Positions 32,883 to 43,327 are shown, numbered from the stretch's first letter. The stretch: DNA of 64,000 nucleotides from Lignipirellula cremea (GCF_007751035.1 NZ_CP036433.1:2213001-2277000), one strand, 5' to 3'. Numbers and translations are program-made. Notes: generated by a model not told the origin, from the sequence alone.

Positions 32883-34082
32883 ATGCAGACCGTGGATATC
32901 GCCGTAGTCGGCGGCGGCATTGTAGGACTGGCGACGGCCTGGCATGCGACGCAGCGTTTCCCCCAGGCCAAGGTTGTCGTGCTGGAAAAAGAGACCGCCG
33001 TCGCAGCCCATCAAACGGGCCACAACTCGGGCGTGCTGCACACCGGAATCTACTACAAGCCCGGCTCCCTCAAGGCGATCAATTGCCGCGAAGGGAAGCT
33101 GGCCATGCAGCAGTTCTGCGAGCAGCAAGGAGTCGACTTTGACATCTGCGGCAAGGTCATCGTCGCCCTGAACGAACAGGAACTGGGCCCCCTGCAGACG
33201 ATCTTCGAACGCGGACAGGCCAACGGCGTCCGCTGCGAAATGATCCCGCGCGAACGTCTGCTGGAACTGGAGCCGCACGCGGCCGGCATCCAGGCGATCC
33301 ACGTGCCGGAAGCCGGCATCGTCAACTATCGCCAGGTTTGTCAGCGGCTGGCCGCCATCGTGCGCGAACGCGGCGGCGAAGTAGTCCTGGGCGCCCGGGT
33401 GCTGTCGATGGAGCATCGCGACGGCGGCGTCGTACTGCAGACAAAGCAGAGCGACTTTACCGCCCGGCAGGTGGTGAACTGCGCCGGCCTGCAGTGCGAT
33501 CGCGTCGCCCGACTGAGCGGCCAGAAACCGGCGGCCAAGATCGTCCCTTTCCGCGGCGAATACTACGAGCTGAAGCCCGAGGCGCAACACCTTTGTCGCA
33601 CGCTGATCTATCCCACGCCCGACCCCAGCTTCCCCTTCCTGGGCGTGCACTTCACTCGCATGATCGAAGGCGGCGTGGAGTGCGGGCCGAACGCCGTGCT
33701 GGCCTTTGCCCGTGAAGGGTACCGCAAACGGGATATCAACCTGCGAGACCTGGCCGAATCGCTGACCTATCCCGGGTTCCTGAAAATGGCGATGAAGCAC
33801 TGGCGGACCGGCCTGGGGGAAATGTGGCGGAGCTTCAGCAAGCAGGCCTTCGTCCACGCCCTGCAGCGGCTGCTGCCCGAGATCCGTGCGGAACACCTGG
33901 TCAAAGCGCCCGCCGGCGTCAGGGCGCAGGCCGTGACGCGGGAAGGGAAAATGGTCGACGACTTCCTGATTCTAGAGACGGAGCGGGTGATCAACGTCAA
34001 CAACGCGCCGTCGCCCGCCGCCACGGCCTCGCTGAATATCGGCCGGCTGATTGTCGATAAACTGTCCGCCCACCTCTCTTGA
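32883..34082 (+). CDS. lhgO: L-2-hydroxyglutarate oxidase LhgO
   Basis: A 399-residue FAD-dependent oxidoreductase of the DAO family. The N-terminal dinucleotide motif [35 protein letters not shown] and [17 protein letters not shown] are LhgO hallmarks. It oxidises L-2-hydroxyglutarate to 2-oxoglutarate and passes electrons to quinones at the membrane. The ATG lies 5 bases after the stop of the thiamine-binding gene, and the next gene, another 2-hydroxyacid dehydrogenase type, follows after 48 bases. Confidence 0.92.
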   Translation: MQTVDIAVVGGGIVGLATAWHATQRFPQAKVVVLEKETAVAAHQTGHNSGVLHTGIYYKPGSLKAINCREGKLAMQQFCEQQGVDFDICGKVIVALNEQELGPLQTIFERGQANGVRCEMIPRERLLELEPHAAGIQAIHVPEAGIVNYRQVCQRLAAIVRERGGEVVLGARVLSMEHRDGGVVLQTKQSDFTARQVVNCAGLQCDRVARLSGQKPAAKIVPFRGEYYELKPEAQHLCRTLIYPTPDPSFPFLGVHFTRMIEGGVECGPNAVLAFAREGYRKRDINLRDLAESLTYPGFLKMAMKHWRTGLGEMWRSFSKQAFVHALQRLLPEIRAEHLVKAPAGVRAQAVTREGKMVDDFLILETERVINVNNAPSPAATASLNIGRLIVDKLSAHLS

Positions 34083-34130
34083 CCGCAACGCGCTGGCGCT
34101 TGCGGACACCTTCGCCAGGGTCCTGTGCTG

Positions 34131-35225
34131 ATGAACCCGATAAAATCGCTGACCTTTCCGGTCGAACGCCTGCACGAATTTACCGCCCAGGTGCTGGTCG
34201 CCTGCGGCGTGCCGCCGGCCGACGCAGCCAGGGCGGCCGACATCCTGACCCAGGCGGATCTGCGCGGGATTGATTCGCATGGCGTGGCCCGGCTGCATGC
34301 CTATGTCACGCAGTACAAGGCGGGACGGATGAACCCGCGGCCCAACATTACCGTCGCCCGGGATCGCCTGTCGACCGCCACCGTCGACGGCGACAACGGC
34401 CTGGGGCTGGTCGTTGGCCCGAAGGCGAACGAGATCGCCATGGAGAAGGCCGAGAAGACCGGCGCCGCCTGGGTCGCCGTGTGCAACTCGCATCATTTTG
34501 GCATCGCCGGCTACTATCCGCTGGTCGCACTGGAACGCGACATGATCGGCTGGGCCATGACCAACGCCACCAACCAGGTGGCGCCGCACGGCAGCCGGCA
34601 GCGACTGCTGGGCACCAACCCGATCGCCGTGGCCTTTCCCGGGCTGGTCGAACCGCCCGTCGTGATTGATATGGCGACCAGTGTCGTCTCTTACGGCAAG
34701 ATTGAAATCGCCCGCCGCCGCCAGGAGCCGATCCCCTCCGGCTGGGCGCTCGATTCGACCGGACACATCACGACCGATCCCACCGCCATGGGCCCCGATT
34801 ACGCGCTGCTGCCGCTGGGTTCCGACAAAGAACGCGGCGGCCACAAAGGCTACTGCCTGGGCTCCATGGTCGACCTGTTCTGCGGGCCGCTGGCCGGAGC
34901 CAACTGGGGCCCGTTCGCCCCGCCGCTGCTCTACCCGCCCGAGGCTCACCATGGCACGGTCGGCAAGGGGATCGGGCACCTGTTTGGCGCGATGAAGATC
35001 GATGCCTTTGTCGACGTCGACGACTTCAAGCGGCAGGTCGATCACTGGGTGCAAGTGATGCGGGCCGCCCCGCCCGCTCCCGGATACAGCGGGCCGCTGA
35101 TCCCCGGCGACCCCGAACGGGCCGCGGAAAAGATCCGCCGCGAGTCCGGCGTGCCGCTCATCCTGCCCGTCGTCGAAGACCTCCGCCGCGTCGGCCAGGA
35201 GACAAATACTCCGTTCGACGAGTAG
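34131..35225 (+). CDS. Malate/L-lactate dehydrogenase (Ldh_2) family protein
   Basis: A 364-residue NAD(P)-dependent oxidoreductase of the LDH2/MDH2 family, a fold distinct from classical LDH. Motifs: ADLRGIDSHGVARLHAYV, CNSHHFGIAGYYPL, MTNATNQVAPHGSRQRLLGTNPIAVAFP and KGYCLGSMVDLFCG. Members act on malate, L-lactate, sulfolactate or ureidoglycolate; the substrate is open. The ATG at 34131 is chosen over an in-frame GTG six bases earlier. Its place after lhgO suggests 2-hydroxyacid metabolism. Confidence 0.9.
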   Translation: MNPIKSLTFPVERLHEFTAQVLVACGVPPADAARAADILTQADLRGIDSHGVARLHAYVTQYKAGRMNPRPNITVARDRLSTATVDGDNGLGLVVGPKANEIAMEKAEKTGAAWVAVCNSHHFGIAGYYPLVALERDMIGWAMTNATNQVAPHGSRQRLLGTNPIAVAFPGLVEPPVVIDMATSVVSYGKIEIARRRQEPIPSGWALDSTGHITTDPTAMGPDYALLPLGSDKERGGHKGYCLGSMVDLFCGPLAGANWGPFAPPLLYPPEAHHGTVGKGIGHLFGAMKIDAFVDVDDFKRQVDHWVQVMRAAPPAPGYSGPLIPGDPERAAEKIRRESGVPLILPVVEDLRRVGQETNTPFDE

Positions 35226-35257
35226 ACTCGAACGGACGAGGGAGACCGCGAAACCGT

Positions 35258-36205
35258 TTACCGACGGTCAGGCGACTTTCCGGCGCCAGCTCGTCCGCAG
35301 AACGACGAACGAATATCCCCAGGCCATTCCTTTCGCGACGATGAAACTGGCGGAGGAACAGGCGACGCATTGCCAGCGAAATCTTTTTCCTTGTCTGGCT
35401 CGCCCGTGTCGCTGCCGTCAGCACGCATCAACTGCGGACGCTGCACCAGGGCCGCCAGCACAAAGCTGAGGATCATCAGCAGGAACCAGGCGCCCAGTTT
35501 CTCCAGGGGAACCATCTTCCATACGTTCGCCTGTGCCGGGTAAACCCAGATTCCTGCATAGGTGGCGATATTCTCCGCAAACCAGATAAACAGGGCGACC
35601 AGCAGCCAGCCTGTCAGCAAGGGCATATGGCGGTGTTTTTGATCCATCTTGAAATAGATCTGCGAGCGAAAGAACATACAGACCGTCGCCGCCGTTAGCG
35701 GCCAGCGCAAATCAACAGTGTAATGGTGGCTGAAAAAGTTGATATAGATCAACGCCACCAGCAGCCATGTCTGCCAGACCGGCGGGTAGTAGGAAAATCG
35801 GAAATCAAAGATCCGCCACACCCGGGCGATATAGCTGCCCACGGCGCTATACATAAATCCTGCAAATAACGGGACATTCCCGATTCCCAAGGTGAACGGC
35901 TCAGGGTACGCCCAGGCCCCGATCGCCCCCGAAGTCTTGAAAACCTCCATGCCGGTCGCCACGACATGGAAAATGATAATCACCAGCGCCTCTTTCGGCG
36001 TTTCCATGCGAAACAACAAGAGACTCGCCTGGAATGCTACGGCCAGCAGTAGCAAAAAATCGTAGCGATATAACCAGGCGTCGGCAGGATAGTAAAACCT
36101 GGTAACAAGAATCATCGTCAGCAGAAAGGCGCCAAAGATACAGGCCGACGCCTGCTTGATCCCGAACAGCCAGAACTCCCACAAGAATCGGCGCAGAGGC
36201 GACAT
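35258..36205 (-). CDS. DUF817 family membrane protein
   Basis: A 315-residue protein with eight or so membrane spans that fits DUF817 (YoaT-like): [20 protein letters not shown] at the start, [36 protein letters not shown] and [16 protein letters not shown]. The C-terminal 40 residues are hydrophilic. Function is not established for the family. It converges with the gene ending at 35225. Confidence 0.87.
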   Translation of the reverse strand: MSPLRRFLWEFWLFGIKQASACIFGAFLLTMILVTRFYYPADAWLYRYDFLLLLAVAFQASLLLFRMETPKEALVIIIFHVVATGMEVFKTSGAIGAWAYPEPFTLGIGNVPLFAGFMYSAVGSYIARVWRIFDFRFSYYPPVWQTWLLVALIYINFFSHHYTVDLRWPLTAATVCMFFRSQIYFKMDQKHRHMPLLTGWLLVALFIWFAENIATYAGIWVYPAQANVWKMVPLEKLGAWFLLMILSFVLAALVQRPQLMRADGSDTGEPDKEKDFAGNASPVPPPVSSSRKEWPGDIRSSFCGRAGAGKSPDRR

Positions 36206-36352
36206 TCACACGCTCATGGGAGGTTCAAGAATCCTTGCCTGACCAGCACAGTCTGTCGCTGTGCAACGGTCGATAGGATAGCGAACGACTCCCAATACAG
36301 CAAACGGAAAGCGCAAGGCTAGCGACTTCAACTACATGAGCGGCCCGGGTCG

Positions 36353-37861
36353 CTACTTTTTCACGTGATAGCAATGCAACACATCGCCGTCGCGCAGGTA
36401 GAGTTTACCGTTGGCGATCACCGGATGCGGCCAGCTTTTGTCGTTATTGGTCGGCAGGCGGAAGTCGCTGATCGGGTTGTAGCCGCGGGGGGTGGCTTCG
36501 ATCAGCGCCATCACGCCGTTCTCGTAGCGGAAGTACAGCTTTCCGTCGGCGTACAGAATGGCGGCCGAGTTCCCGCCGGGGCCGCGTTCCGGTCCCCAGG
36601 CCAGCTGACCCGTTTCCAGTTTCAGGCACAGCGGCAGACCCTGGTTATGGCCGTGCCCCATATACACAAAGCCGTCGACCAGGATCATCCCGCCGTGGTG
36701 GTTTTGCACCTCCTTGGCGGAGCGGTAATAAACTTCCTGCGCGGCGAATCGGCCCTGGCGATTACTCAGTTTGAGCAGGGCGCTGCCGCCGTCGCCGTAA
36801 CCGCTGGAACAGAAGACGTAGTCGCCCTCCACGATCGGCGTGGGGCAGTTGGCCGTGCCGTTCGCCACGCGATTGTAGCCCCAGAGCAGCTCGCCGTCGC
36901 TGGCGCGCACGCCGATCACTCCCCGTCCGACCAGCGTGACGTACTGGCGAACGCCGCCGGCGTTGCTGATCACGAGCGACGCATAACCGGCTCCGTCGGA
37001 GCCCTGGTCCCCGCCGCGAGGCATCGGCGTCGACCAGATCTCGCGGCCCGTTCGCTTATCCAGCGCCACGACCATCGCCCTGTCGCCGCCGGGCGTACAG
37101 ATCAGGCGGTCGCCGTCGACCAGCGGCGATTCGCTGTAGCCCCAGTTCGACATCATCCGGCCGCCAAAGTCGTCTGCATACCGCTTCCGCCAGACTTCCT
37201 GGCCGGTTTCCGCATTGCAGCAGAGCAGCACGCCGTCGAGCGACAGGCCAAACACCAGGTCGCCGTCGACCGTCGGGGTGCAGTTCGGCTTGTCGCGTTT
37301 GCGACTGATCTCGGTCGACCAGATCTCCTTGCCGTCTTCGGTCGACAGAGCCATCAGCCGTTGCCCATCGCCGACGGCGCCCATCGTGTAGATCTTGCCG
37401 TTGGCCACGCTCACCGACGCATAGCCGGAGCCCAGCCCCTGGGCCGTCCACAGCAGTTCCGGCCCGCCGGCAGGCCAGCTTTCCAGCAGACCTGTTTCCC
37501 GGTTCACGCCGTCACGCTTCGGCCCGCGCCACTGGGGCCAGTCGCCGGGGACGGCGGCCTGGTTGGTATCGCGGGCGGTCGGAGTTTCGGCGGCGGGGGC
37601 TCCGCCCGCTTTCCGCCGGGCCAGTTCTTCCCGCACCCATTCCTGGTCCGGCTTGCTGAGCGCTAGCATCGGCACCACGATCGTATCGCCGGTTTCTTTC
37701 TTCAGTTGCACCTTGCCGTCGCTGAACGCGACAAATTCGGCTTCGATGGAGAACATGCCCGAGGCGTCGCTCCAGGTGCGGGCGACCGCGACCGAAACCG
37801 CCAGAACGACCAGGCCAGCCGCGATCAGGGCCGCCAGTTTTTGGGACGAGGAAAACAACAT
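36353..37861 (-). CDS. SHD1 plus PQQ-like beta-propeller protein
   Basis: A 502-residue protein. It has an N-terminal signal anchor (LIAAGLVVLAVSVAVART), an SHD1 domain at about 30-80 (FSIEAEFVAFSDGKVQLKKE, then LSKPDQEWVREEL) and an alcohol-dehydrogenase-like PQQ propeller from about 108 (GDWPQWRGPKRDGVNRETGL). Repeats of the kind AVNGKIYTMG and CCNAETGQEVWRK follow. This arrangement is common in planctomycetes; no PQQ ligands are evident and it may be a protein-interaction or BamB-like scaffold. AGAAGAG precedes the ATG. Confidence 0.9.
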   Translation of the reverse strand: MLFSSSQKLAALIAAGLVVLAVSVAVARTWSDASGMFSIEAEFVAFSDGKVQLKKETGDTIVVPMLALSKPDQEWVREELARRKAGGAPAAETPTARDTNQAAVPGDWPQWRGPKRDGVNRETGLLESWPAGGPELLWTAQGLGSGYASVSVANGKIYTMGAVGDGQRLMALSTEDGKEIWSTEISRKRDKPNCTPTVDGDLVFGLSLDGVLLCCNAETGQEVWRKRYADDFGGRMMSNWGYSESPLVDGDRLICTPGGDRAMVVALDKRTGREIWSTPMPRGGDQGSDGAGYASLVISNAGGVRQYVTLVGRGVIGVRASDGELLWGYNRVANGTANCPTPIVEGDYVFCSSGYGDGGSALLKLSNRQGRFAAQEVYYRSAKEVQNHHGGMILVDGFVYMGHGHNQGLPLCLKLETGQLAWGPERGPGGNSAAILYADGKLYFRYENGVMALIEATPRGYNPISDFRLPTNNDKSWPHPVIANGKLYLRDGDVLHCYHVKK

Positions 37862-38038
37862 GGAACTCTTCTTTCTGGAAGACCCGCGGCGCAGCTGACC
37901 AAAGCCGGCGCGGAAAGATGCAAGATGGTTTACTGGAAACGGGCAGTCGTTCCTGCCAGGCGTGCAGGAAGAACGTCCCGTCTTCGGGGAGTGTCGATGG
38001 GAGAACTTCGTCGCAACACGGTTTGCGGCGAGCGATCT

Positions 38039-40228
38039 CTAGCGGGAACGGGTACGTTGCAGTTTCTGGACCAGACCGTACGAATTGCAGCTGTCGGCGA
38101 ACGTTACGCAATGGCCGGCGACCACGCACGGATCTTTGACGGCGGTGGCGCCGTTGCCGTAGCTTTCCTGGCCCGAGTACTTCTGGCCCTTGAGGGCCCC
38201 GGCACAGGCCAGCACCATGGCGCCGTTGCCGACGGCGCCGAGCACCCGCTGGGACGCGCGCATTTCGGTGATCAGCTCTTTGGCCTGGGCTTTCTCCTGG
38301 GGCGATTTCAAATAGCCGGATTGATCGCCGCTGCAGAACAGCACCGCGTCGAAGTCGCGCGGGCGAACGTCCTGCAGCAGGAGTTCGGGCGTCAGCGGGC
38401 CGCCGTTGCCGTCGGTCGGGGAGATCTTGCGGGGCGAGGCAGACACCAGGGCCAGCTGGATGCCGTCTTTCGCCAGGGCTGACTGCACCTGCTTAAAATC
38501 ATAACCATTAAAACCGCTTTGCGGCAGGACGACCGCCACCCGGCCGCGTCCGCCATTGGCGATGGCGGCCGAGTTCCCCCGCATGCCATAAGCGGCGATC
38601 CCGCCTGCGCTCGCCATCAGGAGGATCGCGATCCCGGCGACGCCGGCGCCAATCCACCAGGTTCTTCGGGAAATACGCTGGCCGCTGGAGGGGGCAGTCG
38701 ACCCGGGCGTCGAGGCCGACATTGCTCCCGGTAGAACGGACATCGGCGCCGTCAGCGACATGGCCGTCGTGACGGGCGCGGCCGATGCCGCCGGCATCAA
38801 GGCGGTGGGTCCGCTGCCGGCCGCATGCCCGGTGGAGGAAGCCGACAGCGATATGCCCACGGTCGAGGACATGCCTGGTCCCAGATTGCGGGCCGTGCTG
38901 GGCGCGTCGTCGATGCGGGCCGCGAGAGCCGGAGCGGCCGACCAGGCCGGTTCGGCCTGGGCCAGCAGGGCGGCGAGCGCGGCGGCCGTCTCTCCCATGG
39001 TGGCGAAGCGGTCTCGCGGATCTTTCGCCACCATCCGTTCGAACAGGGTCTGCAGGGCCGCAGGCGCGTCGGGACGGAACGCACGGATCAACGGGGCCGG
39101 CAATTCTCGATGGGCGATCAGCTTCTCCATCACCGTTTCGCCCTGGTGCAGCGCTCGACCGGTGAGCAGAAAGAACAGCGTACAACCCAGGCTGTAGATG
39201 TCGCTGCGGTAGTCGGCATGCCGGGAGTTCAGCGCCTGTTCGGGAGCCATGTAGTCGATCGTCCCCATCACCATGCCGGAGCGGGTCAGGCCATCATCGA
39301 GCAGGTCGTTCTCCCAGCGGGCCAGGCCCAGGTCAAGCACTTTCACCACCCCTTGCGGGTCCAGCAGCAGGTTGCTCGGCTTGATATCACGATGCACCAT
39401 CCCCTGTTCATGGGCGTATTCCAGGCCGCGAGCCGCCTGCAGCATGCACAGCAAGGCGTTCGACAGCGGCAGCGGTCCTTCCCGTTTGACGCGTTTGGAA
39501 AGATCCTCGCCGGCGACATATTCCATCACCAGAAAATGCACGCCGGCCGCCTGGTCGGCGTCGTGGGAAACGATGATGTTCTCGTGGTGCAGTCGGGCCG
39601 CCATTTCCACTTCACGGCGAAACCGGCCGACGCGATCCGCGGACTGGGTCGCCGACGGCGGCAGCACCTTGAGCGCGACCAGCCGATTCATGCGGCTGTG
39701 GCGGGCCTTGAACACCAGGCCCATGCCGCCCTTACCCAGCTGATCCAGCAGCGTGTAATTCCCCAGCACCAGCCCTTTGGATTTGCCCTGCGCCAGCATC
39801 TGGGCCTGGTAGCGGGTGAGGACCTTCTGGGCGACCAGATCCCGGACGAACCGCGTCAGCGACGAGGTATTGAGCTTCGCCAGGCACTGGTCGATCTTTT
39901 TCTGCGACAACAGCCGGCTGCGCTGGAGGAGTACGACAAACTGCTCGATATCTGCGGGCGTGCGACGCACGCGGGCCGGTGATCCCAGCATGCCTGCCGC
40001 AGCGGCGACCAGGGCTTCTATCTGGGGAGCATCGCTTGCCGGCGTCGGCGGGGCGGCCCGCATGAAACCGAGCAGACTATCGTCGGTTGACGACAGCCGA
40101 TCCACCTGCGCCCGGCACTCTACGCAATTTTCCAGGTGATCATGCACGCCGACCGCCAGGGCTTCGGACAAGGAACCCGTAGCAAATTCCGACAGCTGCT
40201 GCGGGGCAGGGCAAAGATCAAGGTTCAT
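38039..40228 (-). CDS. Ser/Thr protein kinase with C-terminal DJ-1/PfpI-like domain
   Basis: A 729-residue membrane kinase. A Zn-finger-like start (HDHLENCVEC, Cys35 and Cys38) precedes a linker and a Hanks kinase domain at about 158-430: GKGGMG, Lys187 in VALKV, HRDIKPSN with Asp281, DLG (Asp299) in place of DFG, and TIDYMAPEQ. A low-complexity stretch leads to a membrane span near 540-560. The outer part (about 565-729) looks like a DJ-1/PfpI domain (VAVVLPQSGFNGYDF, DAVLFCSGDQSGYL, VLGAVGNGAMVLACAG). The usual nucleophile Cys is replaced by Gly667, so it may be a sensor rather than an enzyme. Confidence 0.88.
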   Translation of the reverse strand: MNLDLCPAPQQLSEFATGSLSEALAVGVHDHLENCVECRAQVDRLSSTDDSLLGFMRAAPPTPASDAPQIEALVAAAAGMLGSPARVRRTPADIEQFVVLLQRSRLLSQKKIDQCLAKLNTSSLTRFVRDLVAQKVLTRYQAQMLAQGKSKGLVLGNYTLLDQLGKGGMGLVFKARHSRMNRLVALKVLPPSATQSADRVGRFRREVEMAARLHHENIIVSHDADQAAGVHFLVMEYVAGEDLSKRVKREGPLPLSNALLCMLQAARGLEYAHEQGMVHRDIKPSNLLLDPQGVVKVLDLGLARWENDLLDDGLTRSGMVMGTIDYMAPEQALNSRHADYRSDIYSLGCTLFFLLTGRALHQGETVMEKLIAHRELPAPLIRAFRPDAPAALQTLFERMVAKDPRDRFATMGETAAALAALLAQAEPAWSAAPALAARIDDAPSTARNLGPGMSSTVGISLSASSTGHAAGSGPTALMPAASAAPVTTAMSLTAPMSVLPGAMSASTPGSTAPSSGQRISRRTWWIGAGVAGIAILLMASAGGIAAYGMRGNSAAIANGGRGRVAVVLPQSGFNGYDFKQVQSALAKDGIQLALVSASPRKISPTDGNGGPLTPELLLQDVRPRDFDAVLFCSGDQSGYLKSPQEKAQAKELITEMRASQRVLGAVGNGAMVLACAGALKGQKYSGQESYGNGATAVKDPCVVAGHCVTFADSCNSYGLVQKLQRTRSR

Positions 40229-40431
40229 ACGTGCGTCCCCGGGTCACTCGACAATCGTCACAAGAACTAGAACCGTGGCGCATAACACGAGCCGCAGATT
40301 TTTTTCGCCAGACGCCGTTGGCATCGTCCCAGTATACCCGGAATCGCCAGAAACGCCGAATCTCCGCACGTCAGGATGGGGAAAATCACCCGTCATGATG
40401 GGGGCGGCGTAAATCCCTTGCCCGAAGATGG

Positions 40432-40564
40432 CTAGTGGTGCGTCAAGGCAAGGAGTTCGGGTTCTTCCCATTAGCCGTTTTGGCGATAGCCACGGTTAAC
40501 TAAAAGCAACAGCGGCTCGCGCGAAAATGGCCAAACCTGAAATTGAAACTTGACGCACCACTAG
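40432..40564 (-). repeat. MITE-like element type 1
   Basis: A 133-base element with terminal inverted repeats: CTAGTGGTGCGTCAA at 40432 and TTGACGCACCACTAG at 40564. A near-identical copy lies in the opposite orientation at 57368-57500. It contains no gene. It shares its right CTAG with the type 2 element that follows. Confidence 0.8.
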
Positions 40565-40692
40565 TGCTGCGTCAATCTTCAATCTTCGAGTGAGCGATTT
40601 CGGCCGTGCTGCTGTGCTGCCAAAAAAAACGGGGGCTAGCGCCCGGCGGCTGATTTAGAGAAACCTGATTTTAAGGTTTGACGCACCACTAG
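40561..40692 (+). repeat. MITE-like element type 2, uninterrupted copy
   Basis: A 132-base element with the same termini (CTAGTGCTGCGTCAA at 40561, TTGACGCACCACTAG at 40692) but unrelated interior. A second copy at 57497-59167 is split by an IS element; this copy shows the uninterrupted target GGCTAGCGCC at 40634-40643. Its right end supplies the stop codon of the LRR gene at 40689. Confidence 0.82.
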
Positions 40693-41549
40693 TGCAGGAT
40701 TTTGGCTTGCGGCAGTTTTTTGGCGAGGCCAGCGGCGCCGCCGGCCGTGATCTGCGTCTTGCGCAGATCGACGCCGCGGAGCGATGGCATCGCTTTCAGC
40801 GCGTCCAGGCAGGCGTCCGTGACCGGCAAACCGGTCAGATCCAGCCAGACCAGTTGCTGCAGTCCGCTCAAATGGGCCAGGCCCGCATCCTCGACCGAAC
40901 TGCGGGCCAGGTGCAGCACTTCGAGCTGAGACAAACGGCCCAGGTGCTTGACGCCATCGTTACTGATGGCTGTGTCGAACAGGCCGACTTCCCGCAGGCG
41001 GGGCGCCAGGTACAGGTGGGTCAGGGCCGCATCGCCAATCGCCGCATGACGCAGGCGGACAACTTTTAGCCGGGACAGCCAGCGCAGATTGACCAGCTCT
41101 TCTCCCGTGCCGCGATAACCTTCGCCGAGCGTCAGCACGCTGCGATCGCTGTTGAATTCGGCCCCCTGCTGCTCCAGCAAGGTGATGGCTGACGGCTCCC
41201 GGATCCGCAGGGCGACCCGGGCGCGATACGCGACCGGCAAATTCCTGGAACGGGTGATCTCCTGCATTGCCTGCTGCGACTCCTGGGATGTGGCCAGGTC
41301 GTCGCTGCCCAGCAGAACCGCCAGGGCGGCCACGGCTCGCACGGAAACTTCCAGGTCGTCGCCGGCGGCGGCCTGCGCCAAGGGAGCGATGGCCTGGGCG
41401 CCGTACGTTACGACTTTTTGCGAAGCCCGCTCGCGCAGGTAGTAGTTATCGTCCCCCAGACGTCGCACCCAGGAGGCGAGTTCCGTTTCCGTCTCCGCAA
41501 TTTGCGCTGCCGCCGCCGCCAGGATGACGACTACCGCCTGGAGTATCAC
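40689..41549 (-). CDS. Leucine-rich-repeat protein with HEAT-like N-terminus
   Basis: A 286-residue exported protein with GTG start (GGAG 7 bases upstream) and signal peptide (ILQAVVVILAAAAAQIA). A HEAT-like part follows (WVRRLGDDNYYLRERASQKV, AVRAVAALAVLLGSDD), then five or so LRR units (LTHLYLAPRLREVGLFDTAI, LEVLHLARSSVEDAGLAHLS). The TAG stop (40689-40691) lies in the terminal repeat of a MITE, so the original C-terminus may have been cut off. Role unknown, probably protein interaction. Confidence 0.78.
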   Translation of the reverse strand: MILQAVVVILAAAAAQIAETETELASWVRRLGDDNYYLRERASQKVVTYGAQAIAPLAQAAAGDDLEVSVRAVAALAVLLGSDDLATSQESQQAMQEITRSRNLPVAYRARVALRIREPSAITLLEQQGAEFNSDRSVLTLGEGYRGTGEELVNLRWLSRLKVVRLRHAAIGDAALTHLYLAPRLREVGLFDTAISNDGVKHLGRLSQLEVLHLARSSVEDAGLAHLSGLQQLVWLDLTGLPVTDACLDALKAMPSLRGVDLRKTQITAGGAAGLAKKLPQAKILH

Positions 41550-41893
41550 GGTCGTCTCCGCTGAGAAAAGATGCGAGTTACCTTTTTTGAGGATAACGCC
41601 TGGCGCTCAGCTTTGCCACCTGCGCGTCGGCTGGTGTCCGGCGAGGGCGTCCTGCGTCTGACCCGGTGCGGTTGTTGCCTCGCGCGTGCCGGCGGGGTAA
41701 CTTGATCGCATGCAGGCTCGCACGCCGGAAGACGCTTCGCCAGGCGGCCCGTTGCGAAGTCACCCGCCTTCCCGCTGAATCTGCCACGGATCCAACCGCC
41801 AGCCTGCCCAGCGGCTCCCGCCTCTCCGTTCTGACGAGCGGGCGACGCCGGACCGCTTTCCGAAACACCCTTTCTTAACCTGGGAGACCAAGT

Positions 41894-43297
41894 ATGCAAA
41901 CTGTTATTCGCACGCTGGCGGTGCTGGCCGCTTTCACGGCGGCGCCGTTGCTGGCCGACACCAAACTGGGACCGCTTTTTGGCGACAACATGGTGCTCCA
42001 GCGGGAGAAGCCGGTCGTGGTCTGGGGCTGGGACGAGCCTGGGTCTGAGGTCGCCGTGACCCTGGGCGAAGCCTCCGCCAAAGCGACGGCCGGCAAAGAC
42101 GGCAAGTGGACCGTCAGTCTGCCGGAAATGAAAGCAGGCGGCCCGCACTCCATGACGATCGCCGGCAGCTCGACCGCCACGCTGAAGAACATTCTGGTTG
42201 GCGAAGTCTGGCTCTGCTCGGGCCAGTCCAACATGGAATGGACGGTCGCCCGCTCGGCGAACGCGCAGGAAGAAATCGCCGCGGCCAAATACCCGCAGAT
42301 CCGCCACATCAAGTTCGCCCACACCCCGGCGGCCGAACCGCAGAACGACGCTCCCAACGGCGGCTGGCAGGAAACGACCCCGGAAACGGTCCCTGGCTTT
42401 ACGGCTGTCGGTTACTACTTTGGTCGGAAACTGCATGAAGAGCTGGATGTGCCGATCGGCCTGATCGGCTCCAACTGGGGCGGCACCCGCATTGAACCGT
42501 GGACGCCGCCGGTCGGATTCCAGCAGGTCGAAGCCCTGTCGGATATCGCGGACAACCTGCAGAACTTCCCGCAGAAGAACGCGGAAGGGAAGATCAACCA
42601 CCAGTCGGCTTTGGCGCTGTATAACGGCATGATCCACCCGCTGGTTCCCTACTCGATCCGCGGCGCCCTCTGGTACCAGGGCGAATCGAACAACGGCGAA
42701 GGCATGCTCTACCATGAAAAAATGAAAGCCCTCATCGGCGGCTGGCGCAAAGTCTGGGGCGACAGCGACATGCCCTTCTACTTCGTCCAACTGGCGCCGT
42801 ACCGTTACCGCGATCCGGCCGCCTTGCCGCATATCTGGGAAGCCCAGGCGGCGACGCTCGCCGTGCCGCACACCGGCATGGCCGTGACCACCGACATCAG
42901 CAATCTGGCCAACATTCACCCCACCAACAAGCAGGATGTAGGCGGACGTCTGGCCCGCTGGGCGCTGGCCAAAGACTACGGACAGGATGATCTGGTTTAC
43001 TCGGGCCCGTTGTACAAGTCGATGGAGATCGAGGGCGGCAAAATCCGTCTGACGTTCGACCATGCGGCCGGCCTGAAGTCGTCCGACGATCAGCCGCTGA
43101 GCTGGTTTGAAATCGCCGGAAAGGACAAGAATTTCGTTCTGGCGGAAGCCCAGGTCGACGGCGATACGCTGGTGGTCAGCAGTCCCGACGTGAAAGCGCC
43201 GGTCGCGGTCCGCTTCGGCTGGAACCAGGACGCCGAGCCGAACTTCGTCAACGGCGCCGGCCTGCCCGCCTCGCCGTTCCGCACCGACAAGTGGTAA
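41894..43297 (+). CDS. Sialate O-acetylesterase family protein (SASA domain)
   Basis: A 467-residue exported SGNH-type esterase. The signal peptide (RTLAVLAAFTAAPLLA) precedes an Ig-like sandwich domain (GDNMVLQREKPVVVWGW) and the SASA catalytic core. The core shows Ser112 in LCSGQSNMEW, IGLIGSNWGGTRIEPW and ALWYQGESN; the C-terminal block HPTNKQDVGGRLARWAL supplies the His region. It removes O-acetyl groups from sialic acids or other glycans outside the cytoplasm. GGGAG precedes the ATG and a strong terminator follows. Confidence 0.92.
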   Translation: MQTVIRTLAVLAAFTAAPLLADTKLGPLFGDNMVLQREKPVVVWGWDEPGSEVAVTLGEASAKATAGKDGKWTVSLPEMKAGGPHSMTIAGSSTATLKNILVGEVWLCSGQSNMEWTVARSANAQEEIAAAKYPQIRHIKFAHTPAAEPQNDAPNGGWQETTPETVPGFTAVGYYFGRKLHEELDVPIGLIGSNWGGTRIEPWTPPVGFQQVEALSDIADNLQNFPQKNAEGKINHQSALALYNGMIHPLVPYSIRGALWYQGESNNGEGMLYHEKMKALIGGWRKVWGDSDMPFYFVQLAPYRYRDPAALPHIWEAQAATLAVPHTGMAVTTDISNLANIHPTNKQDVGGRLARWALAKDYGQDDLVYSGPLYKSMEIEGGKIRLTFDHAAGLKSSDDQPLSWFEIAGKDKNFVLAEAQVDGDTLVVSSPDVKAPVAVRFGWNQDAEPNFVNGAGLPASPFRTDKW

Positions 43298-43327
43298 GCG
43301 TTCGCGTTTGCCAGCCGTAGAATGCAG

